From assembly GCF_003003885.1 (NCBI RefSeq), contig NZ_PVWN01000034.1, positions 1 to 46,437 of the forward strand: a DNA stretch of 46,437 nt. Reading direction: 5' to 3'. Positions 23,361 to 32,919 of the stretch are shown piece by piece. The translations under genes were made by a program, and so were the position numbers. How positions within the stretch are numbered: the stretch's first letter is position 1; every line of letters begins with the position of its first letter. The notes beneath the pieces were generated by a model. That model had not been told where the DNA came from, searched no databases, and worked only from the letters and a program-made list of their open reading frames with translations. This DNA comes from Chlorogloea sp. CCALA 695 (GTDB lineage Bacteria; Cyanobacteriota; Cyanobacteriia; Cyanobacteriales; Chroococcidiopsidaceae).

Positions 23361-24029
23361 ATGAACAAAAAATTTGCTATTTCCACTCTTGTTGCTTTAT
23401 TAACAAGCAGTATTGTTACTGCTTCCATTAGCGACAAAACTAATGCCCACGAGCAGAAGCTGGTGCAGACTTCTCCAGCAAATACAAGTCCTATGGAGCG
23501 TGGGATGGAAATGAGGGTTGAAGTTGATAAGCCGTTTATTGAAATGATGATTCCACATCATCAAAGTGCTAAGGAAATGGCACAAATGGCTTTAAACCGA
23601 GCCAAAAGCCCTGAAGTCAAAAAGCTGGCTCAATCCATCATCGAAGAACAAACCCGTGAGATCGAGCAAATGCAAACTTGGTACAAACAGTGGTATGGCA
23701 CTGAAGTTCCTAGTACTGGCATGAACATGGGAATGCAAAGCGGGATGGAGCAGTCCATGATGCAGATGGAGATAATGGACAGGGAGATGATGGAAGCGTT
23801 AGAAAATGCCCAGAATTTTGATCGGGAATTTCTCCGTCAAATGACTCGCCATCACCGAATGGCAACGATGATGGCTGGCATGGTTGTTAACAGCGCCCAA
23901 CATCGTGAAATTCGGACTCTGGCTCAAAACATTATTAAGAGTCAGAGTGAGGAAATTACCCAAATGCAACAGTTGCTTCAGGCGATGACTACTTCTAATC
24001 GAAATACGTCTAATCGATCTAACAGGTAG
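23361..24029 (+). CDS. Secreted DUF305 protein (second CopM-like)
   Basis: This 222-residue protein has a signal peptide (residues 1-29, ending TNAH). Two DUF305-type halves follow: FIEMMIPHHQSAKEMAQMAL and FLRQMTRHHRMATMMAGMVV, each followed by the EIxxLAQxIIxxQxxEIxQM helix. A Met-rich linker (TGMNMGMQSGMEQSMMQMEI) joins them. It is not a lipoprotein, unlike the copM at 12382. A periplasmic Cu-binding role is likely. The upstream control element is MerR-type (S3) rather than a CopR box, so the two DUF305 genes appear to answer to different regulators. Confidence 0.9.
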   Translation: MNKKFAISTLVALLTSSIVTASISDKTNAHEQKLVQTSPANTSPMERGMEMRVEVDKPFIEMMIPHHQSAKEMAQMALNRAKSPEVKKLAQSIIEEQTREIEQMQTWYKQWYGTEVPSTGMNMGMQSGMEQSMMQMEIMDREMMEALENAQNFDREFLRQMTRHHRMATMMAGMVVNSAQHREIRTLAQNIIKSQSEEITQMQQLLQAMTTSNRNTSNRSNR

Positions 24030-24087
24030 GGATTCAACTCCTGTAAACAAAGATGATGTAGCGTTGCAATTCTGGGTTAACCAGCTT

Positions 24088-24135
24088 AAAGCAATAATCG
24101 TGGGTAGGTTATACACTGTCCACGATTATTGCTTT
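24088..24135 (+). terminator. Strong terminator-like hairpin after DUF305 gene
   Basis: AAAGCAATAATCGTGG (24088-24103) pairs perfectly with 24120-24135, which ends in GCTTTATT. This gives a 16-bp stem with a 16-base loop, and the last pairs are A-T. It separates the DUF305 gene from the chaperone/ATPase unit. Confidence 0.8.
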
Positions 24136-24216
24136 ATTAGCAGGTAAATACAACACAACTGCAACGAGCGCAATTTTTTACACCTACTCCCAAAGATAGA
24201 GATTTAAACTGCACCC

Positions 24217-24248
24217 TTGACTCTCCATCTCACTGGAGACTGCAAGAT
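24217..24248 (+). promoter_or_regulatory. MerR-type promoter S5 (chaperone/ATPase operon)
   Basis: TTGACT (24217-24222), a 20-bp spacer with the dyad TCTCCA-TCTCAC-TGGAGA (24222-24239), and CAAGAT (24243-24248). The dyad differs from S1-S4 and looks closer to CueR-type sites. It lies 45 bases before the chaperone ATG. Confidence 0.72.
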
Positions 24249-24292
24249 AAAGCTAGGTCTTAAACTAATTATTTTTCTTTACTTCTAAACCT

Positions 24293-24490
24293 ATGACACT
24301 TCAACTCAAAGTCTCAAATATGGCTTGTTCTGCCTGTATAACAACCATCACCAACGCCATTACAGTTATCGATCCAACAGCTAAAGTCGAAGCTGACTCA
24401 AAAACAAAACTTGTCAATATTGAAACACAGCAATCTAAAGCTGCTGTGAAACAGGCGATCGCATTAGCTGGATATACCGTTGCCCAGTAA
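24293..24490 (+). CDS. Atx1-like HMA copper chaperone
   Basis: This 65-residue protein consists of a single heavy-metal-associated domain with M10-A-C-S-A-C15. It is the right size for the ferredoxin-like fold of cyanobacterial ScAtx1, which passes Cu(I) to P1B ATPases. It lies 35 bases before the ATPase gene in the same direction and shares the MerR-type promoter S5, so chaperone and target are probably co-expressed. Confidence 0.93.
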   Translation: MTLQLKVSNMACSACITTITNAITVIDPTAKVEADSKTKLVNIETQQSKAAVKQAIALAGYTVAQ

Positions 24491-24525
24491 GTTAGTTAAA
24501 TGTCGTCAAAATAAGCAGGTGTGCG

Positions 24526-26793
24526 ATGAATAAGAATAACGCGACGCTTAAATTGCGAGGCATGAGTTGTGCCTCCTGTGCAAATAGTATTGAAGACGCA
24601 ATCCGCTCTGTTCCAGGTGTAAGTGAATGCAGCGTCAATTTTGGGGCAGAACAAGCTACTGTCACCTATGATTCTAAAAAAACTGACCTGGAAGCAATTC
24701 AAGATGCCATTGATGCTGCCGGATACTCTGGTCAACCAGTGCAAGAACAAGACATACTTACTGGAGATGATGATGCTGAACGTAAAGCACGACTAACAGA
24801 ATCGCGGCAACTGACACGTAAGGTTTGGATTGGCGGCATCATTAGTACAATTCTGGTGATTGGTTCGCTCCCTGTGATGACGGGGTTGCACATTCCCTTT
24901 ATACCTATGTGGCTGCATAATTTTTGGCTGCAAGCGGTATTGACTGCACCAGTGCAATTCTGGTGTGGCAAGTCCTTCTACATTAACAGTTGGAAAGCCT
25001 TGAAGCGTCACGCTGCCACAATGGATACGTTGATAGCTCTGGGAACCAGTGCAGCATATTTCTATTCCCTATTTGTTACAATTTCTCCCGGATTTCTTAC
25101 TGCCCAAGGGCTATCTCCCAGCGTTTACTACGAAGTGGCAGCAGTTGTAGTCACACTTATTTTATTAGGGAAGTTGTTTGAAAACCGTGCTAGAGGACAA
25201 ACCTCCGAGGCTATGCGTAAACTGATGGGGTTGCAAGCGAGAACGGCCCGAATTGTCCGCAATGGTAAAGAGATGGAAGTGCCAATCGCCGAAGTTCAGT
25301 TAGGCGATGTTATTTTAGTACGTCCTGGTGAAAAGATTCCCACTGATGGTGAAGTCATTGAAGGCTCCTCGACAGTGGATGAGGCAATGGTAACAGGAGA
25401 AAGTGTAGCTGTCAAAAAGCAACCTGGTGATGAAGTAATTGGAGCTACGATCAACAAAACTGGCAGCTTTAAATTTCGGACGACGCGGGTAGGTAAAGAC
25501 ACGTTTCTGGCTCAAATTGTGAAACTGGTGCAACAAGCGCAGGGTTCTAAAGCACCGATTCAAAGATTAGCCGACCAGGTTACAGGCTGGTTTGTGCCTG
25601 CTGTAATTGCCATAGCGATCGCTACTTTTATCATCTGGTACAACTTTATGGGTAATGTCACCCTAGCATTGATTACCACCGTAGGCGTGCTAATTATCGC
25701 TTGTCCCTGTGCATTGGGTTTAGCAACTCCAACATCAATTATGGTTGGTACAGGAAAAGGTGCAGAAAATGGCATTTTAATTAAAGGTGCAGATAGTTTG
25801 GAACTAGCGCACAAATTGCAAACAATTGTTTTAGATAAAACTGGGACATTAACGCAAGGAAAACCTACAGTAACTGACTTTGTAACTGTCAAAGGGACTG
25901 TTAACAATAACGAACTCAAATTATTGCAGTTAGCAGCATCAATAGAACAAAATTCAGAGCATCCAATAGCCGAAGCCGTAGTACAGTATGCCCAGTCTCA
26001 AGCAGTAGAATTGACGGTAGCACAAAATTTTCAGGCGATTCCAGGGAGTGGAGTGCAAGGAAATGTGTTGAATGGGCTTGTGCAGGTTGGCACTATGCGC
26101 TGGATGAGCGAACTGGGAATTGATACCCAAGCTTTAAAGTCTCACTGGGATAGGTTGGAGTATCTAGGCAAGAGTGTTATTTGGATTGCTGTTGACGGAA
26201 AAGTGCAAGGAATAATGGCAATTTCTGATGCCCTCAAACCATCTTCTGCTCATGTTGTTCATACTCTGCAAAAGCTTGGTTTGGAGGTAGTTATGCTAAC
26301 CGGAGACAATCAGCGAACTGCGGAAATAATTGCCCGTGAAGTGGGAATCAAACGAGTATTGGCAGAAGTCCGTCCAGACCAAAAAGCGGCTACTATAGAG
26401 CAACTTCAAGCAGAGGGAAAGGTTGTGGCGATGGTAGGAGATGGGATCAACGATGCTCCTGCCTTAGCTCAGGCAGATGTAGGGATTGCTATTGGTACAG
26501 GAACAGATGTGGCGATCGCTGCTAGTGACATCACCCTCATCTCTGGTGACTTGCAAGGAATTGTCACGGCTATTCAACTTTCTCGCGCAACGATGCGAAA
26601 CATTCGTCAAAATCTCTTCTTTGCGTTCATCTATAACGTTGCGGGGATTCCGATTGCTGCCGGGATCTTGTTTCCTTTCTTTGGTTGGCTCCTTAGCCCC
26701 ATCATTGCTGGAGCAGCAATGGCATTTAGTTCAGTTTCAGTAGTAACCAATGCTCTACGACTGCGTTCTTTCCAACCCAAAGTTACTGTTTAA
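24526..26793 (+). CDS. Copper-translocating P1B-type ATPase
   Basis: This 755-residue pump has one N-terminal HMA domain (GMSCASC, Cys 15 and 18) and eight predicted helices. The TM metal motif is [12 protein letters not shown], the phosphorylation site [10 protein letters not shown], the N-domain HP pair is in NSEHPIAEA, and the hinge is [15 protein letters not shown]. This is a Cu(I)-ATPase of the CopA/CtaA/PacS type. Whether it exports to the periplasm or supplies thylakoid plastocyanin cannot be told from sequence. Its company with resistance genes favours detoxification. The gene is complete and is followed 31 bases later by a cupredoxin gene. Confidence 0.95.
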   Translation: MNKNNATLKLRGMSCASCANSIEDAIRSVPGVSECSVNFGAEQATVTYDSKKTDLEAIQDAIDAAGYSGQPVQEQDILTGDDDAERKARLTESRQLTRKVWIGGIISTILVIGSLPVMTGLHIPFIPMWLHNFWLQAVLTAPVQFWCGKSFYINSWKALKRHAATMDTLIALGTSAAYFYSLFVTISPGFLTAQGLSPSVYYEVAAVVVTLILLGKLFENRARGQTSEAMRKLMGLQARTARIVRNGKEMEVPIAEVQLGDVILVRPGEKIPTDGEVIEGSSTVDEAMVTGESVAVKKQPGDEVIGATINKTGSFKFRTTRVGKDTFLAQIVKLVQQAQGSKAPIQRLADQVTGWFVPAVIAIAIATFIIWYNFMGNVTLALITTVGVLIIACPCALGLATPTSIMVGTGKGAENGILIKGADSLELAHKLQTIVLDKTGTLTQGKPTVTDFVTVKGTVNNNELKLLQLAASIEQNSEHPIAEAVVQYAQSQAVELTVAQNFQAIPGSGVQGNVLNGLVQVGTMRWMSELGIDTQALKSHWDRLEYLGKSVIWIAVDGKVQGIMAISDALKPSSAHVVHTLQKLGLEVVMLTGDNQRTAEIIAREVGIKRVLAEVRPDQKAATIEQLQAEGKVVAMVGDGINDAPALAQADVGIAIGTGTDVAIAASDITLISGDLQGIVTAIQLSRATMRNIRQNLFFAFIYNVAGIPIAAGILFPFFGWLLSPIIAGAAMAFSSVSVVTNALRLRSFQPKVTV

Positions 26794-26824
26794 TTTTTAA
26801 TTTCAGCAATAAGGAACAACAAAA

Positions 26825-27382
26825 ATGTTTAAAAAAGCTACATTTTTTGGTACGCTGGCAGGATTAGGATTTTTGCTTGGTGCAATATCAGGAGCGCTAG
26901 CAGCCGAAATGCCTACTGAACTAGCCGCGCAAAATACGCAGTTTCGCCGGATTGAACAACCATTGGGGAATAAATTAGGTGTCACTTTAGGTGGGCTAGG
27001 GTTAATTGGTCTAGAACTCTGGTGGTTTCTCCTGAGCAAGCCCAAGTCTCAGCAGGTGAAAGCTCGTCAGGGAGTTGCGGAAGTCACTATCATTGTTGAT
27101 GGTGGCTACGAGCCGAGTCGCATTGTTGTAGAAGCAGGACAACCAGTACGGCTTAACTTCCTGCGGCGCGATCCTAGTAGTTGTTTAGAGGAGGTGCGAT
27201 TGCCTGATTTCCATATTGCACAGAACTTGCCGCTCAATCAAGTCACAGCAATTGAATTTACTCCCACACAACAAGGAAAATATGAATTTGCCTGCGGGAT
27301 GAATATGTTTCGCGGGGTAATAGAAGTGCAAAACTCTAATACTTCTAGCAAAGAAAAGCTCTTGTCTCAAGCATCAGCTTGA
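26825..27382 (+). CDS. Membrane-anchored cupredoxin-domain protein
   Basis: This 185-residue protein has an N-terminal hydrophobic segment (about 6-27) and a second hydrophobic helix at 52-71 (VTLGGLGLIGLELWWFLLSK). A cupredoxin-like domain follows (VTIIVDGGYEPSRIVVEAGQ to GVIEVQ). Potential copper ligands are Cys119 (SSCLEE), His129 (PDFHIA) and CGMNM near 157-161. This pattern is common in short proteins encoded next to copper ATPases. An AAGGAA site precedes the ATG. It probably belongs to the chaperone/ATPase operon and could hand copper to or from the pump; this is inference from position. Confidence 0.87.
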   Translation: MFKKATFFGTLAGLGFLLGAISGALAAEMPTELAAQNTQFRRIEQPLGNKLGVTLGGLGLIGLELWWFLLSKPKSQQVKARQGVAEVTIIVDGGYEPSRIVVEAGQPVRLNFLRRDPSSCLEEVRLPDFHIAQNLPLNQVTAIEFTPTQQGKYEFACGMNMFRGVIEVQNSNTSSKEKLLSQASA

Positions 27383-27556
27383 ACTGAGCAATTTAGCTAA
27401 TGTTTGTCATATTTGCACCTTTGTTTCAGATAGTCGTTGCCGAGAAATTTATACTAAATAGCGTTTAACTAGGTCATTTTGAGCAAGGTTGTAAGGGAGA
27501 AAAAGTTACTTATGTGAATGCAACTTGGTATTAGGTTACAAATGTTGTTGAGCCTT

Positions 27557-27588
27557 TTCACTCTAAAGTTGACTAGAGATTTTAGGAT
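27557..27588 (+). promoter_or_regulatory. MerR-type promoter S4 (second MerR gene)
   Basis: TTCACT (27557-27562), a 20-bp spacer with CTCTAAAGTTGACTAGAG (dyad 27561-27578), and TAGGAT (27583-27588). It lies 47 bases before the MerR start at 27636, suggesting autoregulation. Confidence 0.72.
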
Positions 27589-27635
27589 AGATGCAGATGA
27601 AGCTATTCAGGGGTTTAGTTCTATAGGAGTTGAAT

Positions 27636-28064
27636 ATGTTAGTTAAAGAAGCACAAAAACAAATTGGTTTAGTAGCGAAGGAAAGCGGTGTACCGATCAA
27701 AACAATTCGTTACTATGAGGAATTGGGTTTACTCAAGGCATCGAATAGAACAGAAGGGGGATTTAGATTGTTCGACCTAGATATTTTTGCTCGCTTAAAT
27801 TTTATCAAACGCACTCAGCGTTTGGGATTAAGCTTGCTAGAAATTAAGGAGTTTCTAGATATTCATGACCAAGGCGACTTACCTTGTGATGATATTAAAA
27901 CAAAGCTGGAAGATAAGGTCTTAGAAATCGATCGACAAATTCAGCAACTACAGATTCTCAAGCTAGAATTAGGAGGATTACTTTCAGGCTGGGAAACAAT
28001 ATCTAAAATTCCTGAAGATATTATTTGTCCTATTATTGAAAGTGCTGAACACAGCAGTATATAG
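27636..28064 (+). CDS. Second MerR-family regulator
   Basis: This protein of about 142 residues uses ATG at 27636, with an AGGAG site 7 bases upstream. The MerR HTH is IGLVAKESGVPIKTIRYYEE. It continues with GGFRLFDLDIFARLNFIKRT and a dimerisation helix (DKVLEIDRQIQQLQILKLEL). Cys residues occur near positions 84 (DLPCDD) and 131 (IICPII), fewer than in the MerR at 11580. The two MerR proteins therefore probably sense differently. It directly follows the chaperone/ATPase/cupredoxin operon and has its own MerR-type promoter (S4). Confidence 0.9.
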   Translation: MLVKEAQKQIGLVAKESGVPIKTIRYYEELGLLKASNRTEGGFRLFDLDIFARLNFIKRTQRLGLSLLEIKEFLDIHDQGDLPCDDIKTKLEDKVLEIDRQIQQLQILKLELGGLLSGWETISKIPEDIICPIIESAEHSSI

Positions 28065-28300
28065 TTAACATCAACATTTTTTAATTCTATATTGCCTTCA
28101 AAAGCTTAGTTTCTAGGATCAGTAATTAGGAAGTGTTAGTGAATAACAAGACGAGGCTAAAAGTTTGCCTCATAAAGGTTAATGTATGTTAATGAAATAG
28201 ACATTTTGCCTGTTCTAACAACCCTTGGTGCAACTGCAAAAGATACTTAGATAATTACAAAAGTCTACATTACCAACATGGGCTTTCATGTGCAGTTAAT

Positions 28301-28429
28301 ATGGCGTTCTGGTGGGATGTACCTACGGTGGCAAGAGCAAGGCAGCAGATGGAGTTAGGACTAATTGAAGGGTGGCGATCACCGTTCAACAAGGAAAATT
28401 GGACTTCATGGGGTGCGCCATTTGTTTAG
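28301..28429 (+). CDS. Short unrecognised ORF, possibly a gene relic
   Basis: This frame encodes 42 residues starting MAFWWDVPTVARARQ, with five Trp and a coding-like composition. The open frame extends upstream (YQHGLSCAVN) without a clear ribosome-binding site. The family is not recognised. It may be a remnant of a longer gene. The rest of the gap 28065-28436 shows nothing further. Confidence 0.25.
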   Translation: MAFWWDVPTVARARQQMELGLIEGWRSPFNKENWTSWGAPFV

Positions 28430-28436
28430 ACAGTTT

Positions 28437-28604
28437 TTACTTTTCATTTGCTATAGAGGCAAGATTAATCATTCGGATTTTTAAGATTTGTGCGAAATCA
28501 ACCTTAGCGCTGAGGGCAGTTTGAGTGTTTGTAGGTGGGCGCATTCCTAATAATAGGTTAAGAGTGAATGTCATAGTCACGGCTAACATTAGTTTATAAA
28601 GCAT
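28437..28604 (-). CDS. Small 55-residue hydrophobic-N-terminus protein
   Basis: The ATG at 28604 follows a strong GGAGGGAT site at about the ideal distance. The product begins MLYKLMLAVTMTFTLNLLLG, a signal-like or membrane helix, and continues with a 35-residue polar part (MRPPTNTQTALSAKVDFAQI and on). It is too short to resemble any family I know. The ribosome-binding site and the sensible signal segment are the support. It lies next to the copper cluster, 158 bases downstream of the PLD gene on the same strand. Confidence 0.55.
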   Translation of the reverse strand: MLYKLMLAVTMTFTLNLLLGMRPPTNTQTALSAKVDFAQILKIRMINLASIANEK

Positions 28605-28761
28605 CGCTTATCCCTCCTTAATCTGCACTACATTTGTGGCAACCAATATTAAAATTAGAAGCTACAACAATTTCTTTTCCCCATTGTGCTAATTCATTTA
28701 AGAAATGGAGGTACTGGCGTTACAGCCTTTTAATTGGCACAATACTAACTGTTACCAGCTT

Positions 28762-30195
28762 TCATGAAGCTACTGCTAGATGAACGTGTTGATGCTCTAA
28801 GTCCTTAGCTTTTTCAAAGCGCTTGGTTAATTCATTAACAATATATGGGTCATTAGTCCACAAGCCTACTTCTCGCTCTTGAGATTTATCGCCAGAGGAG
28901 AGGAAGTTATGACTACCCAACATAGCCCATGCGCGATCGCAAACTAAAAACTTTTCATGAGTTCCTAAGAGCTTAAGCTTGAACTGTTGTGGGTAATCTT
29001 TTTCCAATTTTTCTAGCTGTGGCAAAGCCGTATACATTTTGCCATGAGTTTTAAGGCTCTGACGCAACGAGGTAGATGAAGAGCGAACTTGTTTATTTTC
29101 CATATCTAAATAATGTCCCCAACCAATTTCAATAGAGGAGTTAGGCTTGCCTAGGAGCTTATAAAAGAGATTGAGCAGTTCTCCATCATTCCAACGAATG
29201 CCCCAGTGGAGCCAGGGACAAACTAAAATTAACCGCTCTTTGGCTTCCTTTGCTGCTTTCAATAAAAAAGATCGGCTTTGGTCACGATCGCATACAAGTT
29301 TGTATTCGTACTTAGGTTGAATTTCTTTGAGAAAGTAGTTAATTTCAGCTACTCGTTGTTCAACTGTTGCTTCAATTTGCTCTGTTAGTTCTTGAGACAG
29401 TTTTGCCCTCAAACGCTCAAAATCATCAGCCTTGATATAACCAATTGTTAGCTGCTGTAGACTATCTAAATGCTGTTTTATCGATAACTCAAAAGTATCA
29501 ATGCGGTTCTCAAGAAGGGTAGTTCTTTGATTAAGACTACAAGTTGTTTCTTGCACTGTATCAAGATTTTGTTGCATTTGAGCTAGATTTCGAGTGCGAT
29601 CGTGCAACTCTGCCGCACTCGCATCTAAACTCCTAACTAACTCCTGTACTTCTACAACCTCTTGTTGTAGGGTAGCTAAAGGCAAATTCTCAAGCCGCTC
29701 TGTTAAGTTTTCCATCTGTGCTGTGAGATGAGATGGTTCAAATGGCGCAGTGAAGGATGGTAAATTTATTATGCGATCATGCAGTAAAGAAATAGACTCT
29801 TTTAAATCGTCAACCTCTTTTAATTCGGGTCGATTATTAAAAGCTTTTATTAAGGAATTGATTTGTTGCTTAGTATCAATGTCTACAATTGCTTGCTCTA
29901 AGTGATTAATTGAAACTTCTAAAACATTGACTTGGTTTGCTGAAGGTAAACTTAGAACTTTATTATTTAAAAGTTGCGTTTCTTGACACACTTTAGAAAT
30001 TGTTGCTTTTTGTTGCCTTACTTGTTGTTGAAATCGTTGCCTGTTAGCAAAATTTAGAGACATAGCTAATGTTAAAGGAGCCGCAGCATAAACTAGCTGT
30101 TGGCTGGTCAGTGCCACAATTAAGCCAGCAAAAGAACTGGATAATGATACATACTCGGCTATGTTTAACCAATTGTGATCGCTAGTCCATTTCAT
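28762..30195 (-). CDS. Membrane coiled-coil protein with single PLD (HKD) domain
   Basis: This protein of about 477 residues (ATG at 30195; TTG at 30210 also possible) has two N-terminal hydrophobic stretches (AEYVSLSSSFAGLIVALTS and QLVYAAAPLTLAMSL). About 230 residues of heptad-like coiled coil follow, then a phospholipase-D-like domain from about 295. One HKD motif is visible, HEKFLVCD with GSHNFLSS after it. Single-motif PLD proteins act as dimers and may be nucleases or phosphohydrolases. The combination of membrane anchor, coiled coil and PLD nuclease is reminiscent of defence or DNA-handling proteins but the role is unknown. It stands alone on the minus strand. Confidence 0.8.
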   Translation of the reverse strand: MKWTSDHNWLNIAEYVSLSSSFAGLIVALTSQQLVYAAAPLTLAMSLNFANRQRFQQQVRQQKATISKVCQETQLLNNKVLSLPSANQVNVLEVSINHLEQAIVDIDTKQQINSLIKAFNNRPELKEVDDLKESISLLHDRIINLPSFTAPFEPSHLTAQMENLTERLENLPLATLQQEVVEVQELVRSLDASAAELHDRTRNLAQMQQNLDTVQETTCSLNQRTTLLENRIDTFELSIKQHLDSLQQLTIGYIKADDFERLRAKLSQELTEQIEATVEQRVAEINYFLKEIQPKYEYKLVCDRDQSRSFLLKAAKEAKERLILVCPWLHWGIRWNDGELLNLFYKLLGKPNSSIEIGWGHYLDMENKQVRSSSTSLRQSLKTHGKMYTALPQLEKLEKDYPQQFKLKLLGTHEKFLVCDRAWAMLGSHNFLSSGDKSQEREVGLWTNDPYIVNELTKRFEKAKDLEHQHVHLAVAS

Positions 30196-30898
30196 GATGT
30201 GCAAGCTCAACTTAACTACATTTCTTACCTATAGTGGCTTTTAAAACAAACAAACAGGTGTAAATCGTATAAAGAATTGCATAAAGACTCTGTAAATACT
30301 TACGTGCTAAAAAAGTTTTAATAATAGGTATTTGAGTTGTAAATGTGACAAAAAATACACTAAAACTAGGAAGTAATAATTCGGCTGAAGCGGATTACTG
30401 AAAATTTATTTTAATTTTGCCAAAATTACTTGTAGTGAGCTATACGCATCCTTAGCTTGTTAGTTTGTAGGCAATGTCTTAGAATTTTCTGTTAAGTATC
30501 GAATTGGGTCAGTAACGTTGGCGGCTATTACCTAAGTAAACAACGTTTAATTGTATTATTTCTAATATGAGTTTAGTACGATACTTACCCGTAAAGGCGT
30601 AGATCCACTTGCGAACAGGTTGATGAGAAATAACAGCCACAGACTCTACTAATTTTGTATCTAAAAAGCGCTGAAACACAAATTGCTAAGATTTACTTGT
30701 AATTAATCGTTAGAGGTTCACTTTATTGGAAAAGTAAAATGTAAGGTAATTATTTAAACGTTAATTAACAATTCAATCGTAATAATTATCTAACACTTTA
30801 AAGTTTTATGTATTTAGACTTGTTAACAGCTTGTATTGTTATAGATTAATTTTGTTTTTCATTAATAGTTCTGGAAAGCAAGTAGAATTCAAAAGCCT
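30196..30898. other. AT-rich intergenic region
   Basis: About 700 bases without a firm gene. One minus-strand frame (30509-30679, GTG start) encodes 56 residues including VESVAVISHQPVRKWIYAFT. It has no ribosome-binding site and no recognised family, so I leave it as a possible relic. Promoters for the flanking divergent genes should lie here but none stands out. Confidence 0.35.
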
Positions 30899-31840
30899 AT
30901 GAATAATGATTTTTCCTGTACGATTTATTTTGACGGAGCTACTAGACCCACTAATCCAGGGCAGTGTGCTTGCGGGGTAGTAGTAGATATGTGCAGTGGT
31001 GACAGTATAACGTTTAGTCAAACTTTAGGCTGGCAAACTAACAATTTTGCGGAATACTCTGGGTTAATACTTGGTTGGAAAAAAGCATTGGAGTTAGGTT
31101 GTGAGCGAGTTCTATTTAAAGGTGACTCGCAATTAGTGGTAGAGCAGATAAATAATTTGCTTCCAGTGAAATCGGATAATTTAAAACCTTTATATGAACA
31201 AGCAATAAGCTTATTAGAACAGTTTAATTTTTTCAAAATTGAGTGGATTCCTCGTAATCAAAATAAACGGGCTGATGCTGTTGCTGGTTTAGCTCTGCCA
31301 AAACTACAGCATCCAACGTTGATCCTTGAGAACTTACCTTCAAATCTGCCCACAGTTACTCCTATTTCTAGCTTGAAAGATAAAATTTTGAAATTGATTG
31401 CTAAAGGCGAAGAAGCTCAATTATATGATTATCTTTCTTTAAAGTCAGGAAAAGATGAATTTACTGCAAAACGGTTGCCTACATTACTTAAACTTATTCC
31501 TAACCAAGTTAAAGAAGCAATTGCATCTCAAATAAAGGAAGGAGAAGATGAAAAGTTTTTATGTACTTGTTATAGGTGGTATCTACGTGGGCTACCTGTT
31601 CAGTTGGCTCTTAGAAAAGCGCGCGTATATAAAGAACAACAAGATTCATTCCGTGAACAATCAAAGGTAGTAAGTACACCAATCGATAATTCTCAAACAG
31701 AGTTGATTGATTGCTACTGTATTAACTGCGGTCGAGAATGGAGAGAATTATTCAAGGAAAGTGAATGTAGAGTCGCTTGTCAAGATTGTGATAGCAATCA
31801 TATTTTACAAGAAAAAGCTTTGGAGAAGAACGACGTTTAG
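30899..31840 (+). CDS. RNase H-like protein with C-terminal zinc ribbon
   Basis: This 313-residue protein has an RNase HI-type domain at about 5-135 with the catalytic acids D12 (YFDGATR), E52 (FAEYSGL), D76 (KGDSQLV) and D126 (NKRADAVAG). A middle helical region (150-250) of unknown fold follows. The C-terminus has Cys pairs (CYCINCGREW and CQDC) that form a likely zinc ribbon. RNase HI cleaves RNA in RNA-DNA hybrids. The extra domains set it apart from the housekeeping rnhA, which is about 150-160 residues, so a specialised role is likely. It stands alone in an AT-rich setting. Confidence 0.85.
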   Translation: MNNDFSCTIYFDGATRPTNPGQCACGVVVDMCSGDSITFSQTLGWQTNNFAEYSGLILGWKKALELGCERVLFKGDSQLVVEQINNLLPVKSDNLKPLYEQAISLLEQFNFFKIEWIPRNQNKRADAVAGLALPKLQHPTLILENLPSNLPTVTPISSLKDKILKLIAKGEEAQLYDYLSLKSGKDEFTAKRLPTLLKLIPNQVKEAIASQIKEGEDEKFLCTCYRWYLRGLPVQLALRKARVYKEQQDSFREQSKVVSTPIDNSQTELIDCYCINCGREWRELFKESECRVACQDCDSNHILQEKALEKNDV

Positions 31841-31871
31841 AAATAAGCAATCCGTCTCGTGGTAAATTAAC

Positions 31872-32309
31872 TCACATTGAGTCATCCATCCAACCACAAG
31901 CGCAATCCCAGTGGACTCGTGCCTGATAATCTCGGTCAAAAAAAGTGCCGCACTGAGGACAAATACCTGTAAAAAGTGGGTGATTGCCTAGCAGCCACAA
32001 CTGCTCCTCTCTCGTTCGTTGCTGTTTGGGTTGCAGGATTAAGTCGCCGTTGTAGTAACTAGCTCCTTCTGGCTGCCACTGTTCCTCATCAGGATTTAGA
32101 GCGAAAGGATTGCTAAATGGCTCGTCACTATTTTCTGGCTGCTAGCGTTGCAATCCCAGAAAATCCTGGAAGCGCTTGTTCTCGCGCGTCAAGTCGGGTC
32201 GAAAATCTGGGCAGAAATCGCTGTTTTGTCCGTAAGGGTGAACCGCACACACCAACGATGGATCGTGGGCGCACATGAGGCAGATTTCGCAAGCGGGAAT
32301 TTTGGGCAT
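31872..32309 (-). pseudogene. Zinc-ribbon protein gene with one in-frame amber stop
   Basis: Reading from ATG at 32309, the frame is open for 55 codons (MPKIPACEICLMCAHDPSLV and on). It meets TAG at 32142-32144 and then continues open for 89 more codons to TGA at 31872. The second half has two CxxC-like pairs (GICPQCGT and WDCACGW), and the first half has C-x2-C-x2-C (CEICLMC). Both halves look like one cyanobacterial zinc-binding protein of about 145 residues. The single stop makes it a recent pseudogene, a sequencing error, or an alternatively decoded gene. The exact family name was not recalled. Confidence 0.75.
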
Positions 32310-32919
32310 AAGGAAAAACGTTTAAATTACTGCACTTGCATTATCAATCTGACTTGGTTGTTCGCAGTCCGGATTATAAAGCTTCATGGCAACACCATTA
32401 CAGACAGCGACACAGGACATAGTTGTCATTGGTAATAACTTTAGTTGCCATATTGGGAAGGTGGTAAGGGGAATTAGCATGGCTTGAGCGTTCGCTCTGC
32501 GGAATCGTAAATCACTTAAAATTAAACTTCCATTTCTTCATAATCTTAGATTACCCAGATCAAAAGGTAAACGTGCCTCCCCTAGCATAATTTTTTGTAC
32601 TTCTACTTCATTCAAGATTCTTGTTTTAAGGTGAGGTCTGTCGGTATACATGATAAAACCCAGATTTTTAAACGATCAATAGTTATAACAAAGCTCCTGT
32701 TTCCAATAGCTGAAATTCAATAACGATAAATATTTCAGTTTTGACTCGTTTTTTTGTTCTGCTACTTGTCATGACCCGTTCATTAAATGTTTTTTTGTAT
32801 GAAATCGCAATATTTAAAGGCTCTATTAGTTTGTGATTTAATTCATTTTCTATTTAATTTCAATAATTTAAAGTTAGCATATAATAAAGTTAGGATAATC
32901 AATATTATTAAAGGAAAAA
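32310..32919. other. Intergenic region, no gene seen
   Basis: This AT-rich stretch shows no coding sequence with a sensible start on either strand. An AAAGGAAAAA ribosome-binding site for the small gene at 32920 lies at its right end. Confidence 0.4.

Noticed and set aside
30509-30679. 56-codon minus-strand frame with GTG start
   Set aside because: There is no ribosome-binding site and no known family; it is mentioned only within the intergenic note.
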